Shown: positions 20,428 through 31,568 of the stretch, one piece after another
Layout: each line of letters starts with the position of its first letter
How positions within the stretch are numbered: the first letter of the stretch is position 1
Assembly (NCBI GenBank): GCA_022605405.1
Contig: JABYQQ010000028.1
Location: 124,001-188,000 of the forward strand
Direction of reading: 5' to 3'
Length of the DNA: 64,000 nt
Source: Earliella scabrosa
Lineage: Eukaryota; Basidiomycota; Agaricomycetes; Polyporales; Polyporaceae
Made by a program: the position numbers and the translations under genes
The notes under the pieces: model-generated
The model's input: only the letters and a program-made list of their open reading frames with translations
Told to the model about the DNA's origin: nothing
The model's database searches: none

Positions 20428-22296
20428 TTGGGAGAAGCTGATCGAGAATCTCCCACTCCTCCGACATCAACCGAAAGCATCTCAGATGAGCACTACGTGA
20501 GCCGTTGTGGCGTGACATCCTGGCCAGGCGGTCGAGGGCGGGGCGAAGGTAGACAGCCCGTTCGAGCATCATCGTTACGCTATTCCAGCACGTGGCAACC
20601 AAGCGGACAACTTTCAAAGGCTTGAGATGGAGAGATTCGCAGACTTCAGCTAGGTCGCTGGAGAGCGTCGGACTGTTGAATATGCGCTTCGTCAGGCCTT
20701 GCAGCTGTCGTGCGAAACTCGTCATAAGCAAGTGAAGCTCAGCAGGATCAGGACGATGACGGACCTTGGTGAGAGAGCCATGGGCGCGGCGGGAAACATC
20801 CTCTGAGAGCGGGCGCCCCTTTGCGAGTTGCATGATGACGGCCTCGTCGTGTGCTACCCGATCCATGTCAAGCTCCTGGTCGCTGTCGAGGCCCTCGTCC
20901 TCCTCGTCCTCTTCCTTGTCTGAGCTGCTGGGGTCTTCCTCCGCGTCTTCATCCTCCGCGTCTTGATCATCCTCCTCCTCTGCACTGTCACCGTCTACAG
21001 CACCACAGCCGGCTGACGTTGCCTTCTTGGGCCGCGCAAATGGTTGCAGGATTGCCTGTAATGCAATCGTCAGGTCAACTCAGAACGGGTGAGCTCAACA
21101 ACGTACCTTGACACACAAGTTCAAGATGTGGCAGAAGCAACGTATCCGTGTGTGACGTCCGCCTGGACCCGGGAGGAGAGGCTCCAGAGCTGCAATCATT
21201 GTGTCATTGTTTGATGCGTTGTCAGCCGTCTGGCCGAAGATCTGTGCGCGAGTTTGGTGAACGTGGAGCGGAGACGACGCGTGGACTAACGGACCTTGTC
21301 TGCAATACCGTACTCGTCAAGGCATTTGAATAGAGACTCGGTGAGGTACTGGCCTGAATGACTCTTGCGTAGACTGTGAGGGGACACTGTGAGACGAATG
21401 CAAAGGGACACAAGCTGCTCAGAGTGACGTACCGCACATAGTCAATGAGTATACTAAGAAGCTCGCCATTCACCTCGAACGCAACCACCACTCCTAGGAA
21501 GGACAGAACGTTTGGGGATGTCCACCCATCAAAAACAACGTGTATTGCAGCCTTCTGACTCTTCAGGAATGCGGAGACGGACTTCTTGGCGATCTGAAAG
21601 ACCTCTTTCACGTCGCGCGACACGGTAGTATCTGACGGGATTTCGACCTTGTTGTAGAGCATGCGGAACAAGTCTTGGAGCGGCTTGTCCTCGACGACAG
21701 CGAAAGGGCAATGACATGTAGTGACCCAGATGGTCAGGCCGTACCAAAACATCTCTGGGGAGTACTTGGATCCATGCGCGTAGGCCTCGATAGACTGATC
21801 CCCTTCAGCCAGGGCTGGTTCACAGGACTTGACGTGGGTGTTCAAATTGCTTGTGGACGTGTCCTGGCGCGAACGGGTTATGACCGTCCTGGGGTGCCTG
21901 ACGAAACACGGAATCAGCAGTGAGTAGTCAAGAGAGGGTTGAAGTACGCACTTGAGACACTCGAACTTGTACCACACCTGCCCGGTCTGCTTGTTCACCT
22001 CGATTACAGGGGGCATCCGGAAGTGCTTGTATACTGAGGACTTCCAGCTGTGCATCTGCTCCTCTGCAGAAGCGCATGAGAGGCTGCCCTAGAAGGAAGA
22101 GGTCACAGGAGTACTCACGCAAGACATCCTCAACTGACTTGCTCGCAGTGTCGTAACGCTCATCAAACGTCTTCTTCCGCTTGACAGTAGGTGGAGCCGA
22201 GGGAGCAGGAGTAGAGTCATCGTCAGAAGGGGTAGGAGTTGGAGACGGAGAACGAGAACGAGAACGAGCAGAACGGGTTCGCTTGCGAGAGCGCAT

Positions 22297-22939
22297 GTTG
22301 CACAAGACGGCGCAGATAGGCAGAGGGAGTTCTCGAAGTGCTGTCGAGAGGAGAGGGTTCTTATACGTTGCTGGAAAGCCTGAGAGCTCATAGACCAGCA
22401 CACCATCATGGCAATGTTGCCGAGCAAGGTGGCCAGAGAGCAAAGTGTCGAAAGCAAGGAGCTGGGCTTTGACGCCCATGACATCCGCCGTGCGGTGTGT
22501 TGAATGCAGTTTGGGCGCCTGTTGCTTCTCCGCCATTGACTTGCCACTCGTCCGCAGCTCTTGTCTACTGCTTCAACCGCTTCACTCTACGCTATTACCG
22601 ATCGACCCTATGCAGATCCTCCTTTCGCGAGGACCATCACATGGCAACACATGCAACGCTCACGTCGCACCCAAGTTTTGGGCCAGCAAGATCCGCCTTC
22701 GAACAAAAGGCGAAAAACCACAAGCCCTCGCTCAACGTCAGATATGGGTTCAGGGCTAGTAGATGGCTATGATCTGGTGCGCCGTTCAGCTTTGTTCTAT
22801 GATGGTCTGCTGGCTGACAGATCTCTAGAGTTCGCCCCAAAGCTTTCAAGTTGCCGGCTCTCGCCAATGCAAGGATTTCATGGCGACGCTGCATAAATTG
22901 CCCAGGTACGTCTAACGAACCGAAACTTCACAGAACGCC
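22297..22939. other. spacer between the two divergent genes of the hAT element
   Basis: Likely bidirectional promoter region for the transposase (left) and the small gene (right). A plus-strand frame of 111 codons from 22561 exists but ends in a stop before the spliced gene and shows no motif. It may be a 5' exon of the small gene, but no in-phase splice was found. Confidence 0.45.
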
Positions 22940-23388
22940 ATGTCCATGCATATGGGAATGGTTCAAACTCCTGCAGGGCACTTTCTTCCTCTTCGCACCC
23001 TCCTCAATGGCATCGTACGACTCGCCCTTCAGAATCCCCGTCCGGACTTGCCTCATCTCATCAACTTGCTTGCGCATGGAGCGTACATGAGCCCAGCATT
23101 TGCCGCCCTTCCGTCGTTCACCCAAGATCTCATTCTGACGTCGATGTCCGAGCGCATCACTGTACGTGCCGGTTCACCCGTGGTGTACACCTAGGTCCTC
23201 ACTGACACACATCCTAGGGGACTATCACTCAACTCCGGAGGCTTCAGGACCGCGGTCTGCGTGTCCGTGTCTCAGAAGTCTCACAACCTGAAGCGGAGGA
23301 CAGAAGGGCGGTGGTGGGCAGGAGCCGCAGGATGGTGGATTGTGACACGCTCGACTCAGATGCCGACGCCGTACTGGACGTTGACTAG
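22940..23388 (+). CDS. small accessory protein of the hAT element (130 aa), function unknown
   Basis: Two exons fit well: 22940-23161 and 23218-23388, joined in phase across a 56-nt intron (donor GTACGT, acceptor CCTAG). The product starts MSMHMGMVQTPAGHFLPL and contains a hydrophobic/helical part (TLLNGIVRLALQ..LPHLINLLAHGAYM). It ends in an arginine-rich segment and an acidic tail (DTLDSDADAVLDVD). No known family is recognised. It is divergent from the transposase and lies just inside the right subterminal repeats, so it belongs to the transposon rather than the host. Additional upstream exons are possible. Confidence 0.6.
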
Positions 23389-23454
23389 TTGTAGTTTGCT
23401 ATTGGAACCTATCATTGAGCCCCATGTTGCCTCGCGTGTGAACCTCTATCTCTA

Positions 23455-23640
23455 TGGGTACCCACAGGTTACCCACAGTTACCTGTGGCATAGAACAACC
23501 CATAGATACCCGTTATATCCGCAGGTGTGACATCCGCAGGTACGAGTACAGCCGGCGCCTGATCCGTGCGAATGTGGGTGGCACTTGAAGTGTCAAGTCT
23601 ACCCGCGGGTAACGGATGTGGGTGATCCGCGGATTGACTC
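23455..23640. repeat. right subterminal repeat array of the hAT element
   Basis: Dense GGGTACCCACAGGTTACCC, ACCTGTGG, ATCCGCAGGT and ACCCGCGGGTAAC motifs. They are related to the ACCTGCGGGTA and ACCTAYAGGTA repeats at the left end. The array ends close to the terminal inverted repeat. Confidence 0.75.
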
Positions 23641-23653
23641 GTGAATATCTCTA

Positions 23654-23661
23654 TAAAGCGT
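23654..23661. repeat. right 8-bp target duplication of the hAT element
   Basis: TAAAGCGT, identical to the left copy at 9678-9685. Confidence 0.92.
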
Positions 23662-24000
23662 CGTGGAGGAGCCTTAGCGATCGCACATATAGGCACGGGC
23701 ACTCGTCACTAAGTTCCGTCCCCAACCATGGTCCATACGTTCAACTCGGCGGACAGGTGTGCAATATTCAATGAGCCTGAGTGTGTCCAGGACCGCCCGG
23801 AGGGCAATACCTATAAGTATAGTGGATGTTTACATCTGCATCCATTTGCAGTCATGTACGTTCATGTTCGGAGGTGATGTGTATCCGAAGAACTGTAATG
23901 CATGATGGTGATCAATTCAACATCACAGGGCGCTCTGTCGGACTGGGACCATGGTCGGAGGAGACGCCCAGGTGATTCCGCCTTTGGCTGCCGCACACGT
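23662..24000. other. unassigned spacer
   Basis: 339 bp between the hAT element and the MITE. It contains a 49-codon plus-strand frame (23728-23877) without a motif. Nothing else can be supported. Confidence 0.45.
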
Positions 24001-24008
24001 CGGAATTG

Positions 24009-24821
24009 TAGGGTGCGGGGAAATAGCATGGAGGGTCTGGTTAACCGGTAATTCACCCACCCCCAGCAGAGGGGTGTCAAATTGACGGGGTAAATGACGG
24101 TAAATTTACCAGGCGCTTATTCACTTCTTAACGCCAGTTTCCCTTTGTCAAACCGGCTGGAGGCACTTCAGAACGATGTTGGATCAGTGTGTACGTGTAT
24201 ACAAGTTCGCTGTGTGTACAAACCGGATGAGATATTGATCGTGCTATGGGCGAAGTGGGTCAGAAGCGCTGACATATATCAAGCGCCGATCTCATTTACA
24301 CCGGGTGCGGTGAGAAACTCAGGAGAAACTGGTGCCACCACCCAGGGACTCGGAGATCGTTCTACGGACAGTTCAATTGTTGAGGTTCATGCAGGATAGC
24401 CAGCATGAACCTCACTTGCAACCGTCTTCGCACTATCCTTGGTTGCCCCTGGTCAAGGTCTGTTTGACCCACACGCTCAGGTGAGCCGCAGGTCAGTTCT
24501 GATATCTGGGAATTTGGGCTGGTCAGATAACTTCCGACCGGCGCTTCCATACTGGAGCGTTGTGCCCCAGACATCGAACAGATATCGGGCAAACCGATAT
24601 TGGAGCAAGGTCTAAGCGCCGGCTCCAAAATATCTGTTCGATACCCTGCGCCGCCCCGGCAGATAACTTCCGACCAAATACCCAGGGCACCCGGTGCACA
24701 CCTGGGCGTGCAATTTGACACCCCGTTTTGCCCCCTTGGCTGTTTGACCGGTAATTTACGGTAAATTACCAGTGTTAAATAGCTTTCTGCTAGTTAGCCC
24801 GAGCAATTTCCCCGCACCCTA
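24009..24821. mobile_element. hAT-like MITE (813 bp)
   Basis: Terminal inverted repeat TAGGGTGCGGGGAAAT at both ends (16 bp, exact), flanked by CGGAATTG (24001-24008) and CGGAATCG (24822-24829), an 8-bp duplication with one change. Inside the ends, ACCGGTAATTNAC and GGTAAATTTACC motifs and a GGGGTGTCAAATT block are repeated in inverted order. The centre has repeated GATAACTTCCGACC and ATATCTG segments. No coding frame is convincing. The end sequence fits the hAT YARNG rule. Confidence 0.85.
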
Positions 24822-24829
24822 CGGAATCG

Positions 24830-26404
24830 TCAGACCAGTCACGCCTGGACAGCCTGTCGGTCAAACCGTCCAGTCAAGTTGTCGGTGTCACAGGTCGTTC
24901 TCACTGGGGATGGACAGGGCAACTATGTAGGGCATGCAACACAGCGCTAGGCAGCACTAGTGACCTTGTACGAAGGCTCCTGTCGACGACGGACAAGATT
25001 GAAACGTGGAGAAGCCTCAGACGCTCATATGTGGACACAAGCTTGCTTGGGCGTGGCGTTGAGGAGTTGAGCGAAACGTGCGGGCGCGGAGGGCGGACCC
25101 GAAGGTGAGTCATGTGTGATGCGTTGAGGAAGGTGGTGTCCGTGATCGTCGCAGAGAAGGAGAAAGAGGGTGGAAGAGACTGGAAGGTAGAGGTGGGAAG
25201 AAGCAACGAAGCCGTGAGGGATCGCATACGTACGTCATGCCCACCATGCATTTGTCGATGACGCGCTTCAGATGCATGACGGGTGGGTGAGCGAGAGTCG
25301 GGTCTCTGAGTACACCTGCGCTCTGAAGCGCCAGAATGTCAGTATCGTGCAACACCGAACACAGCGGGCCTCTTGGCGTGTGCGAGGCGTTGAACGTTGA
25401 ATGCGGAGCGAGTGCGAGTCGGAAGAAGCTCAAACGTGTAGGTGCTGCGCGGACATCCGCAGGTCGTCCCAACTACGACCGGGCAGAGTCGCGTGCTGAA
25501 GGTAATGCGAAGATGCCGAAAGGATGGGCGCGCGGCGTTGGTGACTCGAAGGGATTCCGATCAGACGGGAAATGGACAGGGCACAGTTGTGCGATCATGA
25601 ACTGTTGAAGGTTCTCGAAGATGATGATTGTAGCTGGTTCGAGGATGCAGAGAGAGAGGATGTACGCGTGGTGGCGCGGCGAGGGCTTGTGGGAAGAGAT
25701 CTTGTCAGCGCCGGCAGCTGGCTGATCTGGCTGAACACGGGCCGAGGGCATTCGCAGTCGACCTGCCGAGCGAAGCAGGACAGCGTGGGCCGTGTCTTGC
25801 GCCACGCTCGTCGCGCAAAGGGCGTACGGACGGGGACGTAGGTCTGACTCGGAGGCGAGGTTAGGACGAGAATGACTCTGAGGCGTTGGCCGCGTTGCGC
25901 AGGAGCCGCGGACGCGCAGACGCCAGGGGCCATCGACTGCGGCCCGAGGGCGCCGCGATTCCGCCCACGTCAGCGTCCCGCGTCAGCATTCCCACCGCTG
26001 CATGCCCGTCCATGTCACGTCTGCGTTCTCTGCGACACTCGCCGCCGTGCGCGTCGCCCTCTCCAGCCGCGCACGCGCCCTGGGCAGAGAGCGCACGCGA
26101 GGCCGGGCGCAGAGGGGGGACGCGGGGGCCGTGGACGGGAGGAGGGCGCGCGGGGGAGGGAGGCCGCGGGAGAGATGAGATCATGCACATTGGCCCATGG
26201 CATTGGCCGCGCGCAGGGAGACGCCGGGGATGTGCGGGGCGCGTAATGGCAGTTTATATAACAACCCAAGCTCGGCCGCTGGTCGACCTCGCTTGCCCTT
26301 CGAGTCCGTCGCCGCCAGGGCCTCTCTCCGACTCTCCATCCTCCTATATAGCCTCCCCGCCGCCTCCAGAGTACCCCACGCTCCGCGGCCTCTTTTTCCC
26401 AATC
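24830..26404. other. transition region with no supported gene; upstream region of the ABC transporter
   Basis: Several minus-strand frames of 100-120 codons (24901-25933) overlap one another in different frames and show no recognisable domain, so no gene is called. They could be a decayed or fast-evolving gene. From about 25880 the sequence becomes very GC-rich (promoter-like). A TATA box and pyrimidine-rich leader follow before the ATG at 26405. Confidence 0.45.
26256..26262 (+). promoter_or_regulatory. TATA box of the ABC transporter gene
   Basis: TATATAA in the context GTTTATATAACAACCC, about 150 nt upstream of the start codon. It follows a GC-rich block, and a CT-rich stretch follows it. 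A second TATATAG lies at 26345. Confidence 0.6.
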
Positions 26405-29400
26405 ATGGCGGCCAACTCGCCCGATTCTTCCTCTCCTAACGAGAAATCCCAGGAGCCCGCTCCGGCTACCTCCCAGAAGAGAGGCTTCTTCTCCCGCAGG
26501 CAGCAAAAGTCCTCAGATCACGTCGACGATGAAAAGCCTTCCTCCACCGTCCTCGACGGCGCAGGCGCAACGCCCGTAAAGCAAGTCACCCCCGTCTCCT
26601 TCGCCTCTCTCTTCAGGTCCGTATTCCCCTTGCTTTCTTTCCCTTGCGCTCTCCATATCTTATCCTTCCCCCCTCATCCTCAGGTTTTCCACAAAGACGG
26701 AGCTTGCCATGGATTTTGTCGGTCTCATCGCCGCTGCCGCCGCAGGTGCTGCCCAGGTGCGCGTTTCTCCTCCCTTCCTCTCCAAATCCCCCAATCTCAT
26801 CCTCGGGCCCCTCCAGCCCCTCATGTCCCTCCTCTTCAGTCGTCTCACTTCGGACTTCATCTCCTTCGGCACCGTTCTCGAGATCATAAACAAGTCTCCT
26901 GATCCCGCTGCCCGCGCACAAGCCGCTGCAAGTCTCCCTGCTGCTGCAGAGGCCTTCAAGCATTCCGCCGCCAACAATGCCTCCTACCTCGTCTACATCG
27001 GTACGTCCTCTCTTCTCTCCCTCCATCCCCACCTCCAACACCTCCCCTCCCCCAGGTATCGGCATGTTTCTCTGCACGTATCTCTACATGGTCGTCTGGG
27101 TCTACACCGGCGAGGTTAACGCCAAGCGTCTACGCGAAAACTACCTTCGCGCCATTCTCCGTCAAGATATTGCCTACTTTGACAACGTTGGGGCCGGTGA
27201 GGTCGCAACTCGCATCCAGACCGATACCCGTATGTACTCTTCATCTCCGCTTCCTTCCGCTTCCCCATCAATAATCTCGTCACCACCACCCCAGATCTCG
27301 TACAGCAAGGTACTTCCGAGAAGGTTGCCATGGTCATCAACTTCCTCGCCGCCTTCGTCACCGGTTTTGTCCTCGCCTATGTTCGTTCCTGGCGGCTTGC
27401 CTTGGCCATGTCTTCCATCCTGCCTTGCATTGCAATCGCTGGCGGTGTCATGAACAAGTACATCTCCACCTACATGCAGATCGCCTTGCAGCACGTTGCC
27501 GAGGGCGGTACTCTTGCCGAGGAAGTCATCTCCACGGTCCGCACCGCCCAGGCCTTCGGCACACAGCGCATCCTTGCCGACCTCTACGACTCGCACATCT
27601 GGAAGAGCCGCCTCGTCGACCTCAAGGCCGCAGTCTGGCACGGTGCTGGTCTCTCGTTCTTCTTTTTCGTAATCTACGGATCCTACGGTCTCGCTTTCCA
27701 CTTTGGTACTACGCTCATTAATAACGGACAAGGTGCGTTTCTGGCTTGCGTTGCGGTCTGTCAGTGTCTTGCAGGTTTGCTCATACACCCTTCACAGCTG
27801 ATCCTGGCGAAATCATCAACGTCATCTTCGCTATCCTAATCGGTTCATTCTCCCTCGCCCTTCTCGCCCCCGAGATGCAGGCGATCACCCAGGCTCGTGG
27901 TGCAGCTGCTAAGCTCTATGAGACGATCGACCGTGTTCCGGCCATCGACTCTTCTTCCCCCGACGGTCTTAAGCCGGAGAAGTGCATTGGCGAGATCACG
28001 TTCGAGCACATCGACTTCAACTACCCCTCACGCCCCAATGTGCCCATCGTCAAGGACCTCTCGATCACCTTCCCTGCCGGCAAGACCACCGCTCTCGTCG
28101 GTGCCTCTGGCTCTGGCAAGTCGACCGTCATCTCCCTTGTTGAGCGCTTCTACGACCCGCTCGCTGGTACCGTCAAGCTTGACGGCGTCGACCTCAAGGA
28201 ACTCAATGTCAAGTGGCTTCGTTCTCAGATCGGCTTGGTGTCGCAGGAGCCCACGCTTTTCGCTACCACTATCAAGGGCAACGTCGCGCATGGCTTAATT
28301 GGCACGCCCTACGAGAACGCCTCCGAGGAAGAGAAGTTCAAACTCATCAAGGAAGCATGCATCAAGGCGAACGCCGACAGCTTCATTTCCAAGCTCCCGC
28401 TCGGCTACGAAACCATGGTGGGCGAGCGCGGCTTCCTTCTCTCGGGTGGTCAGAAGCAGCGTATCGCCATCGCGCGTGCTATCGTCTCAGATCCTCGCAT
28501 CCTACTCCTCGACGAGGCTACGTCTGCCCTCGACACGCAGAGTGAGGGTGTCGTGCAGAACGCGCTTGACAAGGCTGCTCACGGTCGTACCACCATCACC
28601 ATCGCACACCGTCTCTCCACGATCAAGGACGCGGACTGCATCTACGTCATGGGCAACGGCGTTATCCTGGAATCGGGCACGCACGAGGAGCTCCTCCGCG
28701 ATGAGAACGGCCCGTATGCGCGCTTGGTCCACGCGCAGAAGCTCCGCGACGCCCGCGAGAAGCGTACGCTCGACTCTGACAGCGACACCGCCGCTTCTGG
28801 TGAGAACGAGGCCACGATTGAGAAGGAGATCGCCGACGAGGTCCCCCTCCAGCGTCAGAAGTCCGGTCGCTCCCTGGCCAGCGAGATCCTCGAGCAACGT
28901 CAGAAGGAGGAAGCCGAGAACAAGAAAGTCGAGTACTCTCTCCCGTACATCTTCAAGCGCCTCGGTTACCTCAACCGCAATGTCTGGAAGCAGTACGCGT
29001 TCGGTGCCATCGCGGCTGTCTGCAACGGTGCCACATATCCGTCATACGGTATCGTCTTCGCACAGGCTATCAACACGTTCTCGGCGATCGACCCCGCGGT
29101 GCGCCGTCGCGAGGGTGACCGCAACGCGCTGTACTTCTTCATCATCGCGATTCTGTCCATGATCGCTGTCGGCTTCCAAAACTACCTGTTCGCGTCGTCC
29201 GCTGCGGAGCTCACGCAGAAGCTACGCTCGCTCTCCTTCCGCTCCATCCTCCGCCAGGATATCGAGTTCTTCGACAAGGAAGAGAACAACACCGGTCAGC
29301 TCACGTCGACGCTCAGCGACAACCCGCAGAAGATCAACGGTCTCGCGGGCATCACCCTTGGCGCCATCGTTCAGAGTGTGTCGACGCTCATCATTGGCTC

Positions 29401-30822
29401 CGTCATCGGTCTTGCGTTCAACTGGCAGGTCGGTCTCGTCGGCATCGCGTGCACGCCTGTGTTGGTTTCCGCCGGGTACATCCGTCTTGTGCGTCATCTC
29501 TCTTGTTCGTGTCTCGTGTATATTCACTCACCTTTACGTTGCTGTACAGCGTGTCGTCGTGCTCAAGGACCAGCAGAACAAGAAGGCGCACGAGTCATCC
29601 GCTCAGCTTGCTTGCGAAGCCGCCGGAGCCATCCGCACCGTCGCATCGCTGACACGCGAAGACGACTGCTGCAGGCTGTACAGCGAGTCGCTCGAGGAGC
29701 CCCTTGTTCGCTCGAACAGGACTGCTATCTGGTCCAACGGTATCTTCTCGCTCTCGCAAGCTATGACGTTCTTTGTCATCGCGCTCGTCTTCTGGTACGG
29801 TTCGCTGCTTGTCGCGGACCTCAAGCGGACGACGTTCCAGTTCTTCATCGGCCTCATGAGCACCACCTTCTCCGCCATCCAGGCCGGCAACGTCTTCTCG
29901 TTCGTGCCCGACATCTCCTCGGCCAAGTCGGCGGCGACGGATGTCATCAAGTTGTTGGACTCGATGCCTGAGATCGACGCCGAGTCGACCGAAGGCGAGG
30001 TACCGAAGAACGTCGATGGCCACATCCGCTTTGAGAACGTGCACTTCCGCTACCCGACCCGTCCCGGTGTCCGTGTGCTCCGCGACCTGAACCTCACGGT
30101 GGAGCCCGGTACCTACGTCGCTCTCGTCGGTGCCAGTGGGTGCGGTAAGAGTACGACGATTCAGCTCATCGAACGGTTCTACGACCCGCTTGCTGGTACT
30201 GTCTACGTAAGTTCTCTTTCTTGTGTGAGATGCCAAGACGCTGACAAGATGTTTGTCGTAGCTCGACGGTCAGCCGATCACGAAGTACAACGTTGCGGAG
30301 TACCGGAAGTCAATCGCGCTGGTGTCGCAGGAACCTACGCTCTACGCCGGTACCGTCCGCTTCAACATCTTGCTCGGCGCGACCAAGCCTAGGGAGGAGG
30401 TCACGCAAGAGGAGATTGAGGCGGCTTGCCGGAATGCGAACATCCTCGACTTCATCCAGTCTCTGCCCGACGGGTTTGACACGCAGGTCGGCGGCAAGGG
30501 CTCGCAGCTCTCCGGTGGTCAGAAGCAACGTATCGCGATCGCGCGTGCGTTGTTGCGGAACCCCAAGGTGCTTCTGCTCGACGAGGCGACCTCTGCGCTA
30601 GACTCGAACTCGGAGAAGGTGGTGCAAGAGGCTCTGGATCAGGCGGCCAAGGGGCGGACGACAATTGCGATCGCACACCGGCTGTCGACCATCCAGAACG
30701 CGGACCGCATCTACTTCATCAAGGATGGCGCGGTAAGCGAGTCGGGTACACACGACGAGCTGCTCGCCCTTAAGGGCGGCTACTACGAGTATGTGCAGCT
30801 GCAGGCTCTGAGCAAGAAGTAG
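26405..30822 (+). CDS. ABCB/MDR-type ABC transporter (full transporter, Pmd1/Ste6-like)
   Basis: ATP-driven exporter of the plasma membrane with the layout TMD1-NBD1-linker-TMD2-NBD2, about 1330 aa after splicing. The start [16 protein letters not shown] follows a TATA-led leader. TMD1 exons carry [13 protein letters not shown] and [21 protein letters not shown]1 has Walker [10 protein letters not shown], signature [14 protein letters not shown] and Walker [13 protein letters not shown]. The charged linker is rich in E/K. NBD2 has [25 protein letters not shown] and [12 protein letters not shown]. Both ATP sites look complete. About seven short introns are readable, for example after AAAAGAAQ, before GIGMFLC, and at 30209-30261 inside NBD2. 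Substrate is unknown; relatives export drugs, toxins or lipopeptide pheromone. There is no sign of decay. Confidence 0.95.
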
Positions 30823-31568
30823 AGCCCGGGTCTACCCGCTCTGCCTTCTGCTTGGTGACTGTGGCCGATGTCTATTTCTTATTTGCACGCGTTCCGGAAT
30901 CGCCTCCCCCCGTGTTTCGCATCGCACACTCAGCTAGATGCCCCCTCCACCCTCGACAGACTCCTCGCAGCGCACCGTATCCCGCGCTTCCCTAGCGTGT
31001 ATGCCTAGTGTCTCCATAATTCCCCGCTCCGTCGTCATGCTCACGCCCTGCATCTGCATCCCTGCATCCCTGCATCTCTGCCCCCATACATCTCCACTGC
31101 ACACTGCACACGAGCCCCTCTGCCCGTTCATCGATCTTCATGACCCGTCACGACGCGGCTCGACCGCATGAACATTCCCCTTGTTTTTGGGCTTGTTTGG
31201 GCTTTGTCTGTCTGCCGTTTCGTTTGCCGCTTTTCGCGGCGTCTTTGAAAGTAATAGTTAGTAGTTGCTCGCTGGTGCTCTCACCCACTGTTATGCCGCG
31301 GAGTACTATACCATCACATACAATATAGAGCATTCAAATATCTGTGCCTCGTGCGTGTTCCGTTTCAGATTGTCCCGCCGTGCCAGGTATAGCCAATTGG
31401 CCCAAAGGGGACGTTGGACGAACGCAGGAGGGCCGAAAATGGCAGTGTGACTCGGAGTGTGACGGCTACGCGACATCGCGTCGGGCACACGGGCGCCTGT
31501 CGAGACCGACTTGTCGCGTCCTGCGACTTGGCCTCCTCCGCCTCTTCCCCTCGTCGTTGTCCGTCGCG
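30823..31568. other. intergenic: 3' region of the transporter and promoter of the cohesin-loader gene
   Basis: 746 bp. Pyrimidine-rich tracts and T-runs occur near 31180-31260. No conserved frame or RNA gene is seen. Confidence 0.5.

Larger units (their letters stand above)
9924..22296 (-). pseudogene. hAT transposase (BED finger, DDE/RNase-H-like, C-terminal dimerisation domain), interrupted by Helitron E
   Basis: Cut-and-paste transposase. It reads on the minus strand from ATG at 22296 (an in-frame upstream ATG at 22536 is possible) through spliced exons. The basic Arg/Ser N-terminus is followed by a BED-type finger (YKFECLK..HP..TSTSNLNTHVKSC). Then come the catalytic-domain blocks VVFDGWTSPN, QTADNASNN, RCFCHILNLCVK and TCWNSVTMMLERA. 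An acidic Glu/Asp-rich insert precedes the last of these. After EEWEILDQLLP the exon is cut by Helitron E. Coding resumes as ILE, an intron, then the T..MSKSGRPLLHEVI block, KYYGKTDESIMYRAAV and YFKREDWPAEWIE. The C-terminal hAT dimerisation motif is WRSL..LAQMALDILSAPATSVDIERGFSHGG. A last exon ends at stop 9924-9926. Confirmable introns include 22118-22064 and 10418-10089. Apart from the insertion the reading frame appears intact. Confidence 0.92.
9686..23653 (-). mobile_element. hAT-superfamily DNA transposon carrying a 9-kb Helitron
   Basis: The terminal inverted repeats TAGAGATCTTCATGAGT (left) and TAGAGATATTCACGAGT (right, reverse complement) match at 15 of 17 positions and fit the hAT YARNG end rule. 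They are flanked by identical 8-bp duplications, the hAT hallmark. Both subterminal regions are rich in short ACCTRYRGGTA-type repeats. The interior encodes a spliced BED-finger hAT transposase on the minus strand and a small divergent gene on the plus strand. Without the inserted Helitron E (11348-20427) the element is about 4.9 kb, a normal autonomous size. The transposase is otherwise well preserved, so inactivation is mainly due to Helitron E. Confidence 0.95.

Noticed and set aside
22880..22905. Upstream exon MATLHKLPR joined to the small hAT gene
   Set aside because: The splice GTACGT..TTCACAG would put the next exon in the wrong phase, so the start at 22940 was kept.
23728..23877. 49-codon Cys-containing frame in the spacer right of the hAT element
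   Set aside because: No signal peptide and no recognisable family; too short to support without transcript evidence.
26015..27788. Minus-strand frames antisense to the ABC transporter (up to 204 codons)
   Set aside because: Complementary shadows of highly codon-biased transporter exons; no domain content.
28299..29162. Plus-strand frame of 287 codons, rich in Arg/Ser/Thr
   Set aside because: Lies in another frame of the ABC transporter NBD1 exon; the composition is a shadow of GC-rich third positions.
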